A stretch of DNA of 64,000 bases, taken from Pseudomonas sp. (GTDB lineage: Bacteria; Pseudomonadota; Gammaproteobacteria; Pseudomonadales; Pseudomonadaceae). Each line of letters opens with the position of its first letter. Within the stretch, counting starts at the first letter, position 1. The stretch lies in assembly GCA_030656145.1 (NCBI GenBank), contig JAUSOF010000028.1, forward strand, positions 17,099-81,098, read 5' to 3'. Below are positions 47,784-59,561 of this stretch, one piece after another. The translations under genes and the position numbers were made by a program. The notes below the pieces were generated by a model, which worked only from the letters and a program-made list of their open reading frames with translations, did not search any database and was not told where the DNA came from.

Positions 47784-47861
47784 GTAGGATCTCGCGGGGC
47801 CGCCCAGGCCGCGCGCACCAGAGACGACATTGATAGCAGTGGTGCGCACGGCGCACCCTAC
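47784..47861. repeat. REP pair, GTAGGGTGCGC family, between ureB and ureC
   Basis: GTAGGATCTCGCGGGGCC with the right arm GCGCGCACC (47784-47819) faces GGTGCGCACGGCGCACCCTA (47841-47860). The ureC ribosome site (GGAAGGA) starts at the very next base after its CTAC end. Confidence 0.85.
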
Positions 47862-47876
47862 GGAAGGATCAACAGC

Positions 47877-49577
<1,701 letters not shown>

Positions 49578-49604
49578 AACAGCTGCTCTGAGGCATTGAC
49601 GTCC

Positions 49605-49664
49605 GTAGGGTGCGCCGTGCGCACCGAAAACAGCGGTAGCGAGCCAGGTGCGCGCAGCCCCGCA
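49605..49664. repeat. REP copy and half copy downstream of ureC, GTAGGGTGCGC family
   Basis: GTAGGGTGCGCCGTGCGCAC (49605-49624) is followed by a decayed inverted half, GGTGCGCGCAGCCCCGC. It lies between the convergent ureC and the minus-strand DksA-like gene. Confidence 0.8.
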
Positions 49665-49672
49665 ACGGTAGC

Positions 49673-49939
49673 TCAGCGCAGCTGACTGTCCTTGCTACCC
49701 CGACGGTTATAGCCGCTGAACCTGGCTTGCTCCTTGTCGTGCTCGGTCTGGCAGGCCACGCACAGGCGCACGCCGGGGATGGCCTTGCGTCGCGCCTCGG
49801 GGATGAGCGCATCGCATGCTTCGCAATCGCTCAGGCTCTCGCCACTGGGTAGCTGACTGCGGGCGCGCTGGATGGCGTCCTCGATGCTGCTGTCGATTTG
49901 CTCCTGTACTGCGCCGTCATTTGCCCAGCCACCAGCCAT
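49673..49939 (-). CDS. Short TraR/DksA family zinc-finger protein (YbiI-like)
   Basis: The 88-aa protein has a C4 zinc finger with Cys39-x2-Cys42 and Cys60-x2-Cys63 and the segment IPEARRKAIPGVRLCVACQ. The coiled-coil of DksA is almost absent, so it resembles E. coli YbiI and TraR-like proteins, not DksA itself. It is the second DksA-like gene in this window; the first (3997-4356) is longer. Confidence 0.85.
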   Translation of the reverse strand: MAGGWANDGAVQEQIDSSIEDAIQRARSQLPSGESLSDCEACDALIPEARRKAIPGVRLCVACQTEHDKEQARFSGYNRRGSKDSQLR

Positions 49940-50015
49940 CTGCCTGCCCTCCCAGAGTTAGTCACCCCGAAGATATGCGCTCACGCGCGGCGAATCTCAA
50001 GTGCGGCCCGTCGTA

Positions 50016-50879
50016 CTACTCCTGTACATCCATGAATTTCGCGGCCCAGGCCAGGTACTCCTCGGGCAGGGTGTACTTGTGGGTCAGCTCGGTGGCATTG
50101 AGGTCGCAGGCATCGATGCCGCGCTGTTCGCGCAGGCAATCGTAAGTGGCCTTGATCGCGGCAAAATAGGCCGCGTGACCGTTAACCACGATGCGCACGC
50201 CAAGTGCGGCCAGGCGAGCGTTGTCGCGCAACCTGGGATTGCCATAGGTGACCAGCATCAGCGGGATGCTCAGCGGCTCGGCGATCTGTTCCAGGTGATC
50301 AAAATCCTCGACGCCGACGATACAGATGCCATCGGCGCCAGCGGCCTGGTAGGCGCAAGTACGGCGGATCACCTCGTCGACCTCAAGCACGCCGGCGTGG
50401 GTGCGGGCGATGATCGCCAATTGCGGATCAACCCGCGCCTGCAGCGCAGCGCGGATCTTGCCGACGCCCTCCTCGATGCTGATCAGGTCGGTGGATTTTC
50501 GCCCGAACTGGGCCGGCAGCAGGGTGTCCTCGATGGTCAGGGCAGCAATCCCGGCGCGCTCCAACTCGACCACGGTGCGCATCACATTGAGTGCATTACC
50601 GTAGCCGTGGTCGGCATCGGCAATTACTGGAAGACGGCTGACCCGACCAATACGAGTGGCCTGTTCGACAAACTCGCTGAGCGTGATCAGGGCGAAGTCT
50701 GGCGCGCCTAGCACCTGCAACGAGGCTACCGAGCCGCCGAGGATGCCGACCTCAAAGCCCAGATCGGCGGCAATTCGTGCCGACATCGGATCGAATACCG
50801 AAGCGCTGTGCTGACAGCTGTCGCCGGCTAATAGCGCACGGAAGGCGCTGCGTAGTTCGTGATGGGAAGCTCGCTGCAT
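50016..50879 (-). CDS. PEP mutase/isocitrate lyase superfamily protein, likely oxaloacetate decarboxylase
   Basis: The 287-aa protein matches, along its length as I remember it, P. aeruginosa PA4872, shown to be an oxaloacetate decarboxylase of this superfamily. Motifs seen: [29 protein letters not shown] with the metal Asp residues, and [11 protein letters not shown]. The lyase KKCGH catalytic loop is absent. The ATG at 50879 gives the right N terminus (MQRASHHEL). It converts oxaloacetate to pyruvate and CO2 in the cytoplasm. Confidence 0.88.
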   Translation of the reverse strand: MQRASHHELRSAFRALLAGDSCQHSASVFDPMSARIAADLGFEVGILGGSVASLQVLGAPDFALITLSEFVEQATRIGRVSRLPVIADADHGYGNALNVMRTVVELERAGIAALTIEDTLLPAQFGRKSTDLISIEEGVGKIRAALQARVDPQLAIIARTHAGVLEVDEVIRRTCAYQAAGADGICIVGVEDFDHLEQIAEPLSIPLMLVTYGNPRLRDNARLAALGVRIVVNGHAAYFAAIKATYDCLREQRGIDACDLNATELTHKYTLPEEYLAWAAKFMDVQE

Positions 50880-51183
50880 GATCGGCATATGACAGTGTCC
50901 AAACGACGGTTGAATCGAAGAATCAGGCGGTGACTCATCAGCCTGAAAGCGCAGGCATAACCTGCAGCAAGTATCCCGCCAACTCGACACTGCGTGGCGT
51001 AAGCGCCTGACAGGCCTCTAAACGTGGCGGATAGTCGCCAGATCATGGCCCGCATGGCGTATTTTCGCCACCCCGTGCGGCCGGCTAGCGGCGATCGCCG
51101 GCACAACCTTGTCACAGTCCAACCGACAGTCGGACTGGCGGCCGAGGCTCAGGCAGGCGATGATCAGCACTCATTCCTGCGCC
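50880..51183. other. 304-bp region between divergent genes
   Basis: I see no gene, REP or clear hairpin terminator. It separates the divergent decarboxylase and VC0807-like genes, so both promoters must be here. The GC content is high and no convincing -35/-10 pair is visible. Confidence 0.5.
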
Positions 51184-51906
51184 ATGAACGACATGACCGA
51201 TACCACACACCGCTCGACCGCCACACACAAGCCCCGCCCGTTTGTGGATTTGCTGATCAGCATCCTGATTCCTTCACTGATTCTCATGAAGCTCAGCGGT
51301 GAATCCAACCTCGGCGCCGATGGTGCGCTGATCCTCGCGCTGGCGTTCCCCCTGGGTTGGGGCACGTTCGAGCTGATCAAGTACCGCAAATTCAATTTCA
51401 TCGCCCTGCTTGGCCTGATCAGCGTACTGCTGACCGGTGGCATCGGCCTGCTCAAGCTCGACAACCAGTGGCTGGCGATCAAGGAAGCGGCGATTCCCGG
51501 CTTGATCGGTATTGCCGTGCTGGTGTCGACCCGCACCCGCTACCCGCTGATCCGCACCCTGCTGTTCAACAAGAACGTGCTCAATGTCGACAAGATCCAT
51601 GAGCGCCTGGAACAGGGCGGCCATACCCAGCACTTCGAAACCCGCCTGCTGACCGCCACCTACTGGCTGAGTGGCACCTTCTTCTTTTCCTCGGCGATGA
51701 ACTATGTGCTGGCCAAGTGGATCGTGATCAGCCCATCCGGCAGCGAGGCCTTCAATGAAGAACTGGGGCGGATGAACCTGCTCAGCTATCCGATGATCGC
51801 CATCCCGTCGATGATCATGCTGATGGCGATCTTCTATTACCTGTGGCGCACCATTCATGGCCTGACCGGCTTGAAGCTGGAAGAGATCATGGCAGCGCAG
51901 TCCTGA
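51184..51906 (+). CDS. VC0807-family integral membrane protein
   Basis: The 240-aa protein has about five membrane helices (FVDLLISILIPSLILMK, LILALAFPLGWGTFEL, ALLGLISVLLTGGIG, TYWLSGTFFFSSAMNYVL, a last one near 210) separated by a soluble loop around 125-160. It resembles the VC0807 septation/permease-like group in which no function is set. Either of two near ATGs (51184, 51193) could start it. Confidence 0.7.
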   Translation: MNDMTDTTHRSTATHKPRPFVDLLISILIPSLILMKLSGESNLGADGALILALAFPLGWGTFELIKYRKFNFIALLGLISVLLTGGIGLLKLDNQWLAIKEAAIPGLIGIAVLVSTRTRYPLIRTLLFNKNVLNVDKIHERLEQGGHTQHFETRLLTATYWLSGTFFFSSAMNYVLAKWIVISPSGSEAFNEELGRMNLLSYPMIAIPSMIMLMAIFYYLWRTIHGLTGLKLEEIMAAQS

Positions 51907-51940
51907 GCGATCCGCTAAACACGCAGCGCATGGCGGCGGC

Positions 51941-52378
51941 GTGCTGACACTCGCCGCCTACCTGGGCCTGTTTTTCTCCGCTTTCGGCGCTGCGACCTTG
52001 CTGCCGCTGGGCTCCGAAGTGGTGTTCGTCAGCCTGCTGCTTAGCGATGCTTACCTGGTGTGGCTGCTGGTGGCGGTGGCCAGCGTCGGCAATGTCCTCG
52101 GTTCGCTGGTCAACTGGCTGCTGGGCCGCCACCTCGAGCACTTTCGCCAGCGCACCTGGTTTCCGGTCAGCGAGCAACGGCTGCAACAGGCGCAGGGCTG
52201 GTATGCGCGCTACGGCCGCTGGTCGCTGCTGCTTAGCTGGGTACCGATCATCGGCGACCCATTGACCCTGGTCGCCGGAGTGATGCGTGAGCGCTGCTGG
52301 GTTTTTCTGTTGATCGTCAGTCTGGCCAAGACCGGTCGTTACCTGGTGCTGGCCGCACTGACCCTGGGTCTGATCTAG
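51941..52378 (+). CDS. yqaA: YqaA-like SNARE-associated (DedA superfamily) membrane protein
   Basis: The 145-aa protein has four membrane helices and the family features [29 protein letters not shown] and [18 protein letters not shown]. These YqaA proteins are short relatives of DedA, which includes undecaprenyl-phosphate and lipid flippases. uppP, of the same lipid cycle, is only 155 bp downstream. The start is a GTG with a poor ribosome site. Confidence 0.82.
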   Translation: MLTLAAYLGLFFSAFGAATLLPLGSEVVFVSLLLSDAYLVWLLVAVASVGNVLGSLVNWLLGRHLEHFRQRTWFPVSEQRLQQAQGWYARYGRWSLLLSWVPIIGDPLTLVAGVMRERCWVFLLIVSLAKTGRYLVLAALTLGLI

Positions 52379-52532
52379 CCACTGCAAGCCCAATAGCCTC
52401 AAGGCACTAGCCTGGCTGGCTACCCCGACGCCATGCGCAAGCGGCTGGCCTTGCACCCCCCAAACCCGGCAGAATGGCCGCCGTTTGTCTGGCCCGCTCC
52501 AGGCCCCACCCCGCGCCCGCCAAGGAGCCCTT

Positions 52533-53333
52533 TTGAACCCCCTGGAAACCATTGCCCTGGCCCTGATACAAGGGCTGACCGAATTCCTGCCGATTTCTTC
52601 CTCCGCCCACCTGATCCTGCCCTCGCAGGTACTGGGCTGGGCCGACCAGGGCCTGGCCTTCGATGTGGCCGTGCACGTCGGCACCCTGCTGGCGGTGGTC
52701 TGTTACTTCCGTCACGAGGTCAAGCGCCTGCTGATCGCCTGGTGCCGCTCCTTCGGTGGTGAGCATAACCAGGAGTCGCGCCTGGCCTGGCAGATCGCCG
52801 TGGCGACCCTGCCGGCAATGGCCTTCGGCCTGCTAGCCAGCGAACATATTGCGCATTACGCCCGCTCCGCCTGGGTGATCGCCGCAACCACCATCCTCTT
52901 CGGCTTGCTGTTGTGGTGGGCGGATAGCCGCGCCCGACAAGCCAAGGATGAATACCAGGCCAGCTGGAAAGATGTCGTCATCATCGGCTTCGCCCAAGCG
53001 CTGGCCCTGATTCCCGGCACATCACGCTCAGGCATTACCATGACCGCCGCCCTGATGCTCGGCCTGAGCCGAACCGCCGCGGCGCGCTTCTCGTTTCTGA
53101 TGTCGATCCCGATCATTCTCATGGCCGGCAGCTATGAAGGCCTCAAACTGGCAGAGGCAGGCGAGGCAGTGAACTGGGCGCAGATTGGCCTGGGCACCCT
53201 GGTGTCCTTCGTCAGCGCCCTGCTGTGCATCCATTGGTTTCTCAAGCTGCTGGAACGCATCAGCATGCTGCCCTTCGTCATCTACCGGCTCTGTCTGGGC
53301 CTGGGCTTATTTGTCTTTCTCGGCCTGGGCTAA
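52533..53333 (+). CDS. uppP: Undecaprenyl-diphosphate phosphatase (bacitracin resistance protein)
   Basis: The 266-aa membrane enzyme recycles the undecaprenyl carrier for cell-wall synthesis. It shows the BacA motifs [16 protein letters not shown] and [15 protein letters not shown] chose the TTG start (52533) because AAGGAG lies 7 bp before it and [13 protein letters not shown] is the normal N terminus; the frame open from 52485 would add a non-conserved piece. Confidence 0.95.
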   Translation: MNPLETIALALIQGLTEFLPISSSAHLILPSQVLGWADQGLAFDVAVHVGTLLAVVCYFRHEVKRLLIAWCRSFGGEHNQESRLAWQIAVATLPAMAFGLLASEHIAHYARSAWVIAATTILFGLLLWWADSRARQAKDEYQASWKDVVIIGFAQALALIPGTSRSGITMTAALMLGLSRTAAARFSFLMSIPIILMAGSYEGLKLAEAGEAVNWAQIGLGTLVSFVSALLCIHWFLKLLERISMLPFVIYRLCLGLGLFVFLGLG

Positions 53334-53604
53334 GCTGCCGAAGCGCGCCCGCCAGGCAGACTGTCACACGCTGCACGGGGCTGGGTTATCTGTCGCACGC
53401 CCCAAAAGGCACAAGCGCAAAGCGTGTTACTGACATAGAATGCGCGGCCGTTTTTTGTGTTCCGCACATCCATGTGCTTCCCCTTCGGGGCTTGCGTGCA
53501 AAACCGCTATCGGCGCTTTGCGGCATGTCACCCATGGCGACTAACCTCCGGGTCGTCGCCAGGTCAAAACTTTCACCCAGTATTTTTCAGGAACAGCGCG
53601 CCGC

Positions 53605-54876
53605 ATGACTTCCTCCACACCCGCCCGCGCCTGCGGCATCGACTTCGGCACCTCCAACTCCACCGTCGGCTGGCTTCGCCCTGACGCCGAGACACTGATC
53701 ACCCTGGAAGACGGCAAAATCACCCTGCCTTCGGTGGTGTTCTTCAACCTTGAGGAGCGCCGCCCGGTCTACGGCCGCCTCGCCCTGCAGGAATACCTCG
53801 AGGGTTATGAAGGTCGGCTGATGCGCTCGCTGAAGAGCCTGCTCGGCTCCAAGCTGCTGAAGAGCGAAACCACCATCCTGGGCAGCGCCCTGCCGTTCAA
53901 GGACCTGCTCGGCTTCTTTATCGGCGAGCTGAAAAAGCGCGCCGAAACCGAAGCCCAGCGGCCATTCGAGGAAGTGGTACTGGGCCGCCCGGTGTTTTTC
54001 GTCGATGACGACCCGATCGCAGACCAGGACGCACAGAACACCCTGGTGGCCGTGGCGCATAAGCTCGGCTTCAAGGATGTGTCGTTCCAGTACGAACCGA
54101 TCGCCGCGGCCTTCGACTACGAGTCAGGCATCAAGCGTGAGGAGCTGGTGCTGATCGTCGACATCGGCGGCGGCACCTCGGACTTTTCCCTGGTGCGCCT
54201 GTCGCCCGAACGGCGCAACGTTGCCGAGCGGCATGAGGATATCCTCGCCACTGGCGGCGTGCATATCGGCGGCACCGACTTCGACAAGCAGCTCAGCTTG
54301 CAGGGCGTGATGCCGCTATTCGGCTACGGCAGCCGAATGAAGAGTGCCGCGCCGATGCCTACCAGCACCCACCTCAACCTGGCCACCTGGCACACCATCA
54401 ACGCGGTCTACTCGGCACAATCGCAACGCCAGTTGCAGAGCATGCGCTACGATATCCTCGACCCCACCGGTATCGACCGCCTGTTCAAGCTGATCGAGCG
54501 CCGCGAAGGACATTGGCTGGCGATGCAGGTGGAACACAGCAAGATCGCCCTGACCGAGCAGGCTACACAGCCCATCGATCTGGGGCGTATCGAACCCGGC
54601 CTGGTTGCCGAGCTGACTCGCGAGCTGTTTGAAACCGCCATCGCGCCGTTGCTCGAGCGCGTGCGCGCCAGCGTGACGCAACTGCTCAGCGATGCTGGGG
54701 TGAGCGTCGAGCAGGTCGATACCGTGTTCTTTACTGGCGGCTCCAGCGGCATCCCGGCCCTGCGCCAGAGCGTCGCCGCCATGCTGCCCAATGCCCAGCA
54801 TGTGGAAGGCAATACCTTCGGCAGCATCGGCAGCGGCCTGGCCATCGAAGCGCAGAAGCGTTACGGCAACGTCTAG
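53605..54876 (+). CDS. Hsp70/DnaK-like protein without C-terminal domains (YegD-like)
   Basis: The 423-aa protein keeps the actin-like ATPase fold: phosphate-1 CGIDFGTSNSTVGW, phosphate-2 VDIGGGTSDFSL and adenosine loop FTGGSSGIPALR. The substrate-binding domain of DnaK is missing, as in E. coli YegD. It is not a full chaperone; its role is unknown. It corresponds to P. aeruginosa PA4873 in order. AGGAACAGC precedes the ATG. Upstream 271 bp hold no gene. Confidence 0.88.
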   Translation: MTSSTPARACGIDFGTSNSTVGWLRPDAETLITLEDGKITLPSVVFFNLEERRPVYGRLALQEYLEGYEGRLMRSLKSLLGSKLLKSETTILGSALPFKDLLGFFIGELKKRAETEAQRPFEEVVLGRPVFFVDDDPIADQDAQNTLVAVAHKLGFKDVSFQYEPIAAAFDYESGIKREELVLIVDIGGGTSDFSLVRLSPERRNVAERHEDILATGGVHIGGTDFDKQLSLQGVMPLFGYGSRMKSAAPMPTSTHLNLATWHTINAVYSAQSQRQLQSMRYDILDPTGIDRLFKLIERREGHWLAMQVEHSKIALTEQATQPIDLGRIEPGLVAELTRELFETAIAPLLERVRASVTQLLSDAGVSVEQVDTVFFTGGSSGIPALRQSVAAMLPNAQHVEGNTFGSIGSGLAIEAQKRYGNV

Positions 54877-54901
54877 CATTGCGACAGCCGGGCACCGCTC
54901 T

Positions 54902-55000
54902 CCCGGGTATCGCTGCGCTCAACCCGGGCTACGCGCAAACCCACGAATAAGCGGCATACAACGAACCCGTAGCCTGGGTTGAGCAACGCGATACCCAGGG
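54902..55000. repeat. REP cluster, GTAG-CCGGGTTGAGC family
   Basis: One minus-strand copy at 54902-54932 (CCCGGGTATCGCTGCGCTC, then AACCCGGGCTAC) is followed by a plus-strand copy at 54969-55000 (GTAGCCTGGGTTGAG, then ATACCCAGGG) and a half copy near 55009-55024. They fill the gap where the order shifts from the PA4873 to the PA4928 neighbourhood. Confidence 0.8.
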
Positions 55001-55074
55001 AACATTGCAGGGTATCGCTGCGCTCGGTCGCGGCGCCCGTAGACCGGTGCTTATCGAAGCCTGGTCCACCAGAA

Positions 55075-55103
55075 GGGCGGACCAGCCTTCGGCATGTCCG
55101 CCC
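55075..55103 (-). terminator. Hairpin after ygiQ
   Basis: GGGCGGAC (55075-55082) pairs perfectly with GTCCGCCC (55096-55103) around a 13-nt loop, 9 bp past the ygiQ stop. On the minus strand it is followed only by TTCT, so it is a weak terminator. Confidence 0.5.
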
Positions 55104-55111
55104 TGCATCTA

Positions 55112-57448
55112 TTAACGCGGTACGACCGGCTTCTTCGGCGGTTTCTTGCCTTTGCCCTTGGCGGCATCCGAACGCTCTTTGGCAGCCTGCTGGTTACGCA
55201 CCTGAGCGGCAGCCTTGGCTTGCTCACGCTTGTCCCAGGGATTGCCAGCGTCTGCGCCGGTATCACGCGGCGGCAAGCCGGTGTGCTGGGTCAGCAACGG
55301 GCGAGTCTTTTCACCGGCACCACGAGCAGCCGCAGCCCCACCGACCTTCTTGCTGCCGACCGGGGTGGAATTCTTGCGCCGCGCGCTCTGATAACTGTCG
55401 GTGGCCGGCTGATGCAACGGAATCAACTGGTTCTTGCCCGGCCCGATCAGATCGCTACGGCCCATGCGCTCCAGCGCCTCGCGCAACATTGGCCAGCCTT
55501 TCGGGTCGTGGTAGCGCAAGAATGCCTTGTGCAAGCGACGCTGGGCCTCACTCTTGACGATGGCCACACCATCCGACTTGTAGGTGACCTTGCGCAGCGG
55601 ATTCTTGCCTGAGTGGTACATGGCGGTGGCGGTGGCCATCGGCGAGGGGTAGAAGGCCTGCACCTGGTCGGCACGGAAACCGTTGCCCTTGAGCCATAGA
55701 GCCAGGTTCATCATGTCTTCGTCGCTGGTGCCCGGGTGTGCGGCGATAAAATAAGGGATCAGGTACTGTTCCTTGCCCGCCTCTTTCGAGTACTTCTCGA
55801 ACATGCGCTTGAACTTGTCGTAGCTGCCAATACCCGGCTTCATCATCTGATTGAGCGGGCCTTCCTCGGTGTGTTCCGGGGCGATCTTCAGGTAGCCGCC
55901 AACGTGATGGGTGACCAGTTCCTTGACATACTCCGGCGATTCAACGGCCAGGTCGTAGCGCAGGCCCGAAGCGATCAGAATCTTCTTCACCCCCGGCAAG
56001 GCGCGAGCCGAACGGTACAGCTGGATCAGCGCCGAGTGGTCGGTGTTGAGGTTCTCGCAGATCCCGGGGAACACGCAGGACGGTTTGCGGCAGGCGGATT
56101 CGATCTCCGGGCTCTTGCAGGCGATGCGGTACATATTCGCAGTCGGCCCACCAAGATCGGAAATCACCCCAGTAAAGCCCGGCACCTTGTCGCGAATCTC
56201 TTCGATCTCACGGATGATCGACTCTTCCGAGCGATTCTGGATAATCCGCCCTTCGTGCTCGGTGATGGAACAGAAGGTACAGCCACCGAAGCAGCCACGC
56301 ATGATGTTGACCGAGAAACGGATCATATCGTAGGCCGGAATCTTCTCCTTGCCATAAGCTGGGTGCGGCACCCGCGCATAGGGCATGCCAAACACGTAGT
56401 CCATCTCTTCGGTGGTCATGGGGATGGGTGGCGGGTTGAACCAGACATCCACCTCGCCATGCTTCTGTACCAGGGCGCGAGCGTTGCCCGGGTTGGTTTC
56501 CAGGTGCAGCACGCGGTTGGCGTGGGCGTACAACACCGAGTCGGCCCGCACCTTCTCGAACGAGGGCAGGCGGATCACCGTCTTGTCTCGCTCCAACCGC
56601 GGGTGCGCCAGCAGCTGCACCACCTTGGCCTCGTTGGGGTCTTCGACCGGAGCACCCTTTTCCTGCTCGATTGCGCAGGCTTGGGTGTCCTGAGTGTTGA
56701 CGTAGGGATTGATGATCTTGTCGACTTTGCCCGGACGGTCGATACGACTGGAGTCGATTTCCATCCAGTCAGCGGGCGTGTCACGGCGAATGAAGGCGGT
56801 GCCGCGAATATCGGTGATCTGTTCGATCTTGTGGCCGTAGGACAGGCGCTGGGCCACTTCGACGATGGCCCGCTCGGCATTGCCGTAGAGCAGGATGTCG
56901 GCGCAGGCATCGATCAGGATCGAGTGGCGGACTTTGTCCTGCCAGTAATCGTAATGAGCGATGCGGCGCAGCGAGGCCTCGATGCCGCCGAGCACGATCG
57001 GCACATGCTTGTAGGCTTCCTTGCAGCGCTGGCTATAGACCAGGCTGGCGCGATCCGGACGTTTGCCGGCCAGACCGCCGGGGGTATAGGCGTCGTCGGA
57101 ACGGATTTTCTTGTCGGCGGTGTAACGGTTGATCATCGAATCCATGTTGCCGGCCGCGACGCCAAAGAACAGGTTCGGCTCGCCGAGCTTCATGAAGTCG
57201 TCTTTGCTGCTCCAGTCCGGCTGGGCAATGATGCCCACGCGAAAGCCCTGGGACTCAAGCAGGCGACCGATGATCGCCATGCCGAACGACGGATGGTCGA
57301 CATAGGCATCACCGGTGACGATGATAATGTCGCAGCTGTCCCAGCCAAGCTGATCCATCTCTCCCCTGCTCATCGGCAGAAAAGGCGCCGGGCCGAAGCA
57401 TTCAGCCCAGTATTTTGGATAGTCGAATAACGGCTTGGCAGCGTGCAT
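55112..57448 (-). CDS. ygiQ: YgiQ family radical SAM protein
   Basis: The 778-aa protein has the N-terminal YgiQ domain ([20 protein letters not shown], seen in part) and a radical SAM core with the iron-sulfur motif Cys386-x3-Cys390-x2-Cys393 (GCFGGCTFC). The tail (about 690-778) is Lys/Pro/Arg-rich and ends [11 protein letters not shown], so it is longer than E. coli YgiQ (739 aa). The substrate is unknown. The start at 57448 matches the conserved N terminus. Confidence 0.93.
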   Translation of the reverse strand: MHAAKPLFDYPKYWAECFGPAPFLPMSRGEMDQLGWDSCDIIIVTGDAYVDHPSFGMAIIGRLLESQGFRVGIIAQPDWSSKDDFMKLGEPNLFFGVAAGNMDSMINRYTADKKIRSDDAYTPGGLAGKRPDRASLVYSQRCKEAYKHVPIVLGGIEASLRRIAHYDYWQDKVRHSILIDACADILLYGNAERAIVEVAQRLSYGHKIEQITDIRGTAFIRRDTPADWMEIDSSRIDRPGKVDKIINPYVNTQDTQACAIEQEKGAPVEDPNEAKVVQLLAHPRLERDKTVIRLPSFEKVRADSVLYAHANRVLHLETNPGNARALVQKHGEVDVWFNPPPIPMTTEEMDYVFGMPYARVPHPAYGKEKIPAYDMIRFSVNIMRGCFGGCTFCSITEHEGRIIQNRSEESIIREIEEIRDKVPGFTGVISDLGGPTANMYRIACKSPEIESACRKPSCVFPGICENLNTDHSALIQLYRSARALPGVKKILIASGLRYDLAVESPEYVKELVTHHVGGYLKIAPEHTEEGPLNQMMKPGIGSYDKFKRMFEKYSKEAGKEQYLIPYFIAAHPGTSDEDMMNLALWLKGNGFRADQVQAFYPSPMATATAMYHSGKNPLRKVTYKSDGVAIVKSEAQRRLHKAFLRYHDPKGWPMLREALERMGRSDLIGPGKNQLIPLHQPATDSYQSARRKNSTPVGSKKVGGAAAARGAGEKTRPLLTQHTGLPPRDTGADAGNPWDKREQAKAAAQVRNQQAAKERSDAAKGKGKKPPKKPVVPR

Positions 57449-57653
57449 GAAAGTGACCGAGATATCAGGATTAAACGGCCGAGGAATATAGCACAAAAAT
57501 TGACCAAGCCCGACCCTGGTACTAGGACAAACGACAATCCTCGGTGAGAGAGCCTGAGCACGCCACTAGGCATTTGTGGTCACATACAGAGTTGTGGCTA
57601 TACTCGGCCAATTGCGTCGCCAATAACGGCGCCAGGCACAAGGGGTGCTTGCA

Positions 57654-59561
57654 GTGCAGCGGATAGTCTCCTCACTCGTTCTACTGTTGAGCCTGACCTG
57701 CCTGCCCGGCGGGACCAGCGCGGCGACCATCCTGCTCGACAGCGCCAGCAGCGGACGCATGCTCAACGGACAGATCGAACTGCTGGAAGATCCCGGCGCC
57801 CGGCTGAGCATCGCCGACATGGCAGACCCCGCCGTGCAAGGCCGTTTCCAGCCAGCCAATGGCCGAGCCACCGTCGGCCAGAGCCGCCACCCCTGGTGGA
57901 TCAAGGTCACCTTGCAACGCAGCCAGGACGTACCGCGCCAGTGGTGGCTGGAAAACGCCGGCATCACCCTATTCAACCTGCAACTCTACCTGCCCGACGG
58001 CCAGGGCGGCTGGCACGCGCGGACAACGGGCACAGCAGTACCCTACGCCGAGGGCCGCGATTACACCTATAGGCGCATGGTGTTCAAGCTGCCCGAGCTG
58101 GGCGAAGAACCTCTGACCCTGTACTTTCGCAGCCTCGACCCCGCCGGCAACTCCTTCCCCCTGACCATCTGGCAGCTCGACGACCTCGAGCAACTGGCCA
58201 GCAACGAAAATATCGGATTTGGCCTGATCTACGGGATGATCCTGGCGCTGCTGCTGTACAACCTGTTCATCCTCATCGCCCTGCGCGACCAGGCCTACCT
58301 CTGGTACGTGCTGGCCACCGCCAGCGTGCTGGTATTCATCCTCAGCATGACCGGCCATGGCTTCCAGTATCTGTGGTCGGGTGGTGCCGTGCCCTTCTGG
58401 CTGGATCGCATCACCCTGCCCTCACTGTGGGGCATCTTCGTCATGCGCTTCACCCAGGAGCTGCTCTACACCAAGCGCGGTTTGCCCTGGCCGCATCGCC
58501 TGCTGAACGCAGGCTGCGCCCTGTATGTCATCGCCATCACGATCAACGCCTTTGGCTATCGCGCCGAAGGCGCCCTGCTGATCGCCGTGACGCCTCTGGT
58601 CACGGTACCTGCTGCGCTGTTCAGTGCCGGCGTGCGCTGCTACCAGGGGTTTTTCCCGGCGCGCTTCTACCTGCTCGGCTATGGCGCCGTGCTCGGCAGC
58701 ACCGTGGTGCTGGTGATGCGCGCGGCCGGGCTGATCGAGCCGCACAATTTCACCGCCTACCTGTTCCCGCTGTCGGTTGCCGCAGAAACCATTCTGTTTT
58801 CCTTTGCCCTGGCCTATCGCATTCAGACACTTAAACAAGAAAAGGCCGACGCGCAAAAGCAGGCCGATTGCGAAAAGTCCGCCCGCCTGGCGCTGGCCCA
58901 AAACAGTGCCGACGAGCTGCAGCGCGCAGTGCAGCAGCGCACTGCCGAGCTGGCCGCAACCAACCAGCGACTGCTGGAGCGCGAACTGGAACTGCAACAC
59001 GCCGCCTTCCACGACCCGTTGACCGAGCTGCCGAACCGCCGCTACCTGGTCGAGCGCACCGAAACCGCCCTGGCCAATGCCAAGCGCCACAACGAGAGCG
59101 TGGCCTTGATGCTGATCGACCTCGATCATTTCAAACCGATCAACGACCGCTTCGGCCACGACGCCGGCGACCTGATGCTGCAGGTAGTCGCCAGGCGATT
59201 ACGCGAGCATGTGCGCAGCGGCGATAGTGTGGCGCGCCTGGGCGGCGATGAATTCGCCGTACTGATCTGCGGCGACGAGGCGGAACGGCACGCCCGTGAG
59301 ATCGCCTCACGCTTGCTCGCCGAACTGGCACAGCCGGTACTTTATGGCGCCGAACGCCTGAGCGTGACCATCAGTATCGGCGTGGCCCTTTACCCGCAGC
59401 ACGCTGACCATTTCGCCAGCCTCTACAAGGCTGCCGACGAGGCGCTGTACAGGGCCAAGGCCCGCGGCCGCTCTGGCTCGTCGGTTTGCGGCGAAAACGG
59501 CGAACTGAGCAGCAGCGCACGCCTGCAGCTGGATGTAATAAAGGTAACCAGCGGCCTCTAG
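57654..59561 (+). CDS. nicD: 7TMR-DISM diguanylate cyclase, NicD-like
   Basis: The 635-aa protein has a signal peptide, a periplasmic 7TMR-DISMED2 domain (about 25-170), a seven-helix region (about 185-390), a coiled-coil and a C-terminal GGDEF domain: GGDEF at 530-534 with an RxxD site (RSGD) five residues before. In P. aeruginosa the gene between ygiQ and alr is NicD (PA4929), which senses glutamate and acts on BdlA in biofilm dispersal. I start at GTG 57654, since AAGGGG lies 8 bp upstream; the GTG at 57645 overlaps that site. The TAG stop is part of an inverted-repeat element. Confidence 0.85.
   Translation: MQRIVSSLVLLLSLTCLPGGTSAATILLDSASSGRMLNGQIELLEDPGARLSIADMADPAVQGRFQPANGRATVGQSRHPWWIKVTLQRSQDVPRQWWLENAGITLFNLQLYLPDGQGGWHARTTGTAVPYAEGRDYTYRRMVFKLPELGEEPLTLYFRSLDPAGNSFPLTIWQLDDLEQLASNENIGFGLIYGMILALLLYNLFILIALRDQAYLWYVLATASVLVFILSMTGHGFQYLWSGGAVPFWLDRITLPSLWGIFVMRFTQELLYTKRGLPWPHRLLNAGCALYVIAITINAFGYRAEGALLIAVTPLVTVPAALFSAGVRCYQGFFPARFYLLGYGAVLGSTVVLVMRAAGLIEPHNFTAYLFPLSVAAETILFSFALAYRIQTLKQEKADAQKQADCEKSARLALAQNSADELQRAVQQRTAELAATNQRLLERELELQHAAFHDPLTELPNRRYLVERTETALANAKRHNESVALMLIDLDHFKPINDRFGHDAGDLMLQVVARRLREHVRSGDSVARLGGDEFAVLICGDEAERHAREIASRLLAELAQPVLYGAERLSVTISIGVALYPQHADHFASLYKAADEALYRAKARGRSGSSVCGENGELSSSARLQLDVIKVTSGL

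Noticed and set aside
53334..53604. Heat-shock (sigma-32) promoter before the DnaK-like gene
   Set aside because: A TAGAAT near 53435 resembles a -10 box but no CTTGAAA-type or TTGACA-type -35 element stands at the right distance.
55736..57430. Plus-strand frame opposite ygiQ
   Set aside because: The ygiQ strand shows a radical SAM motif and normal length; the opposite frame has no family features.
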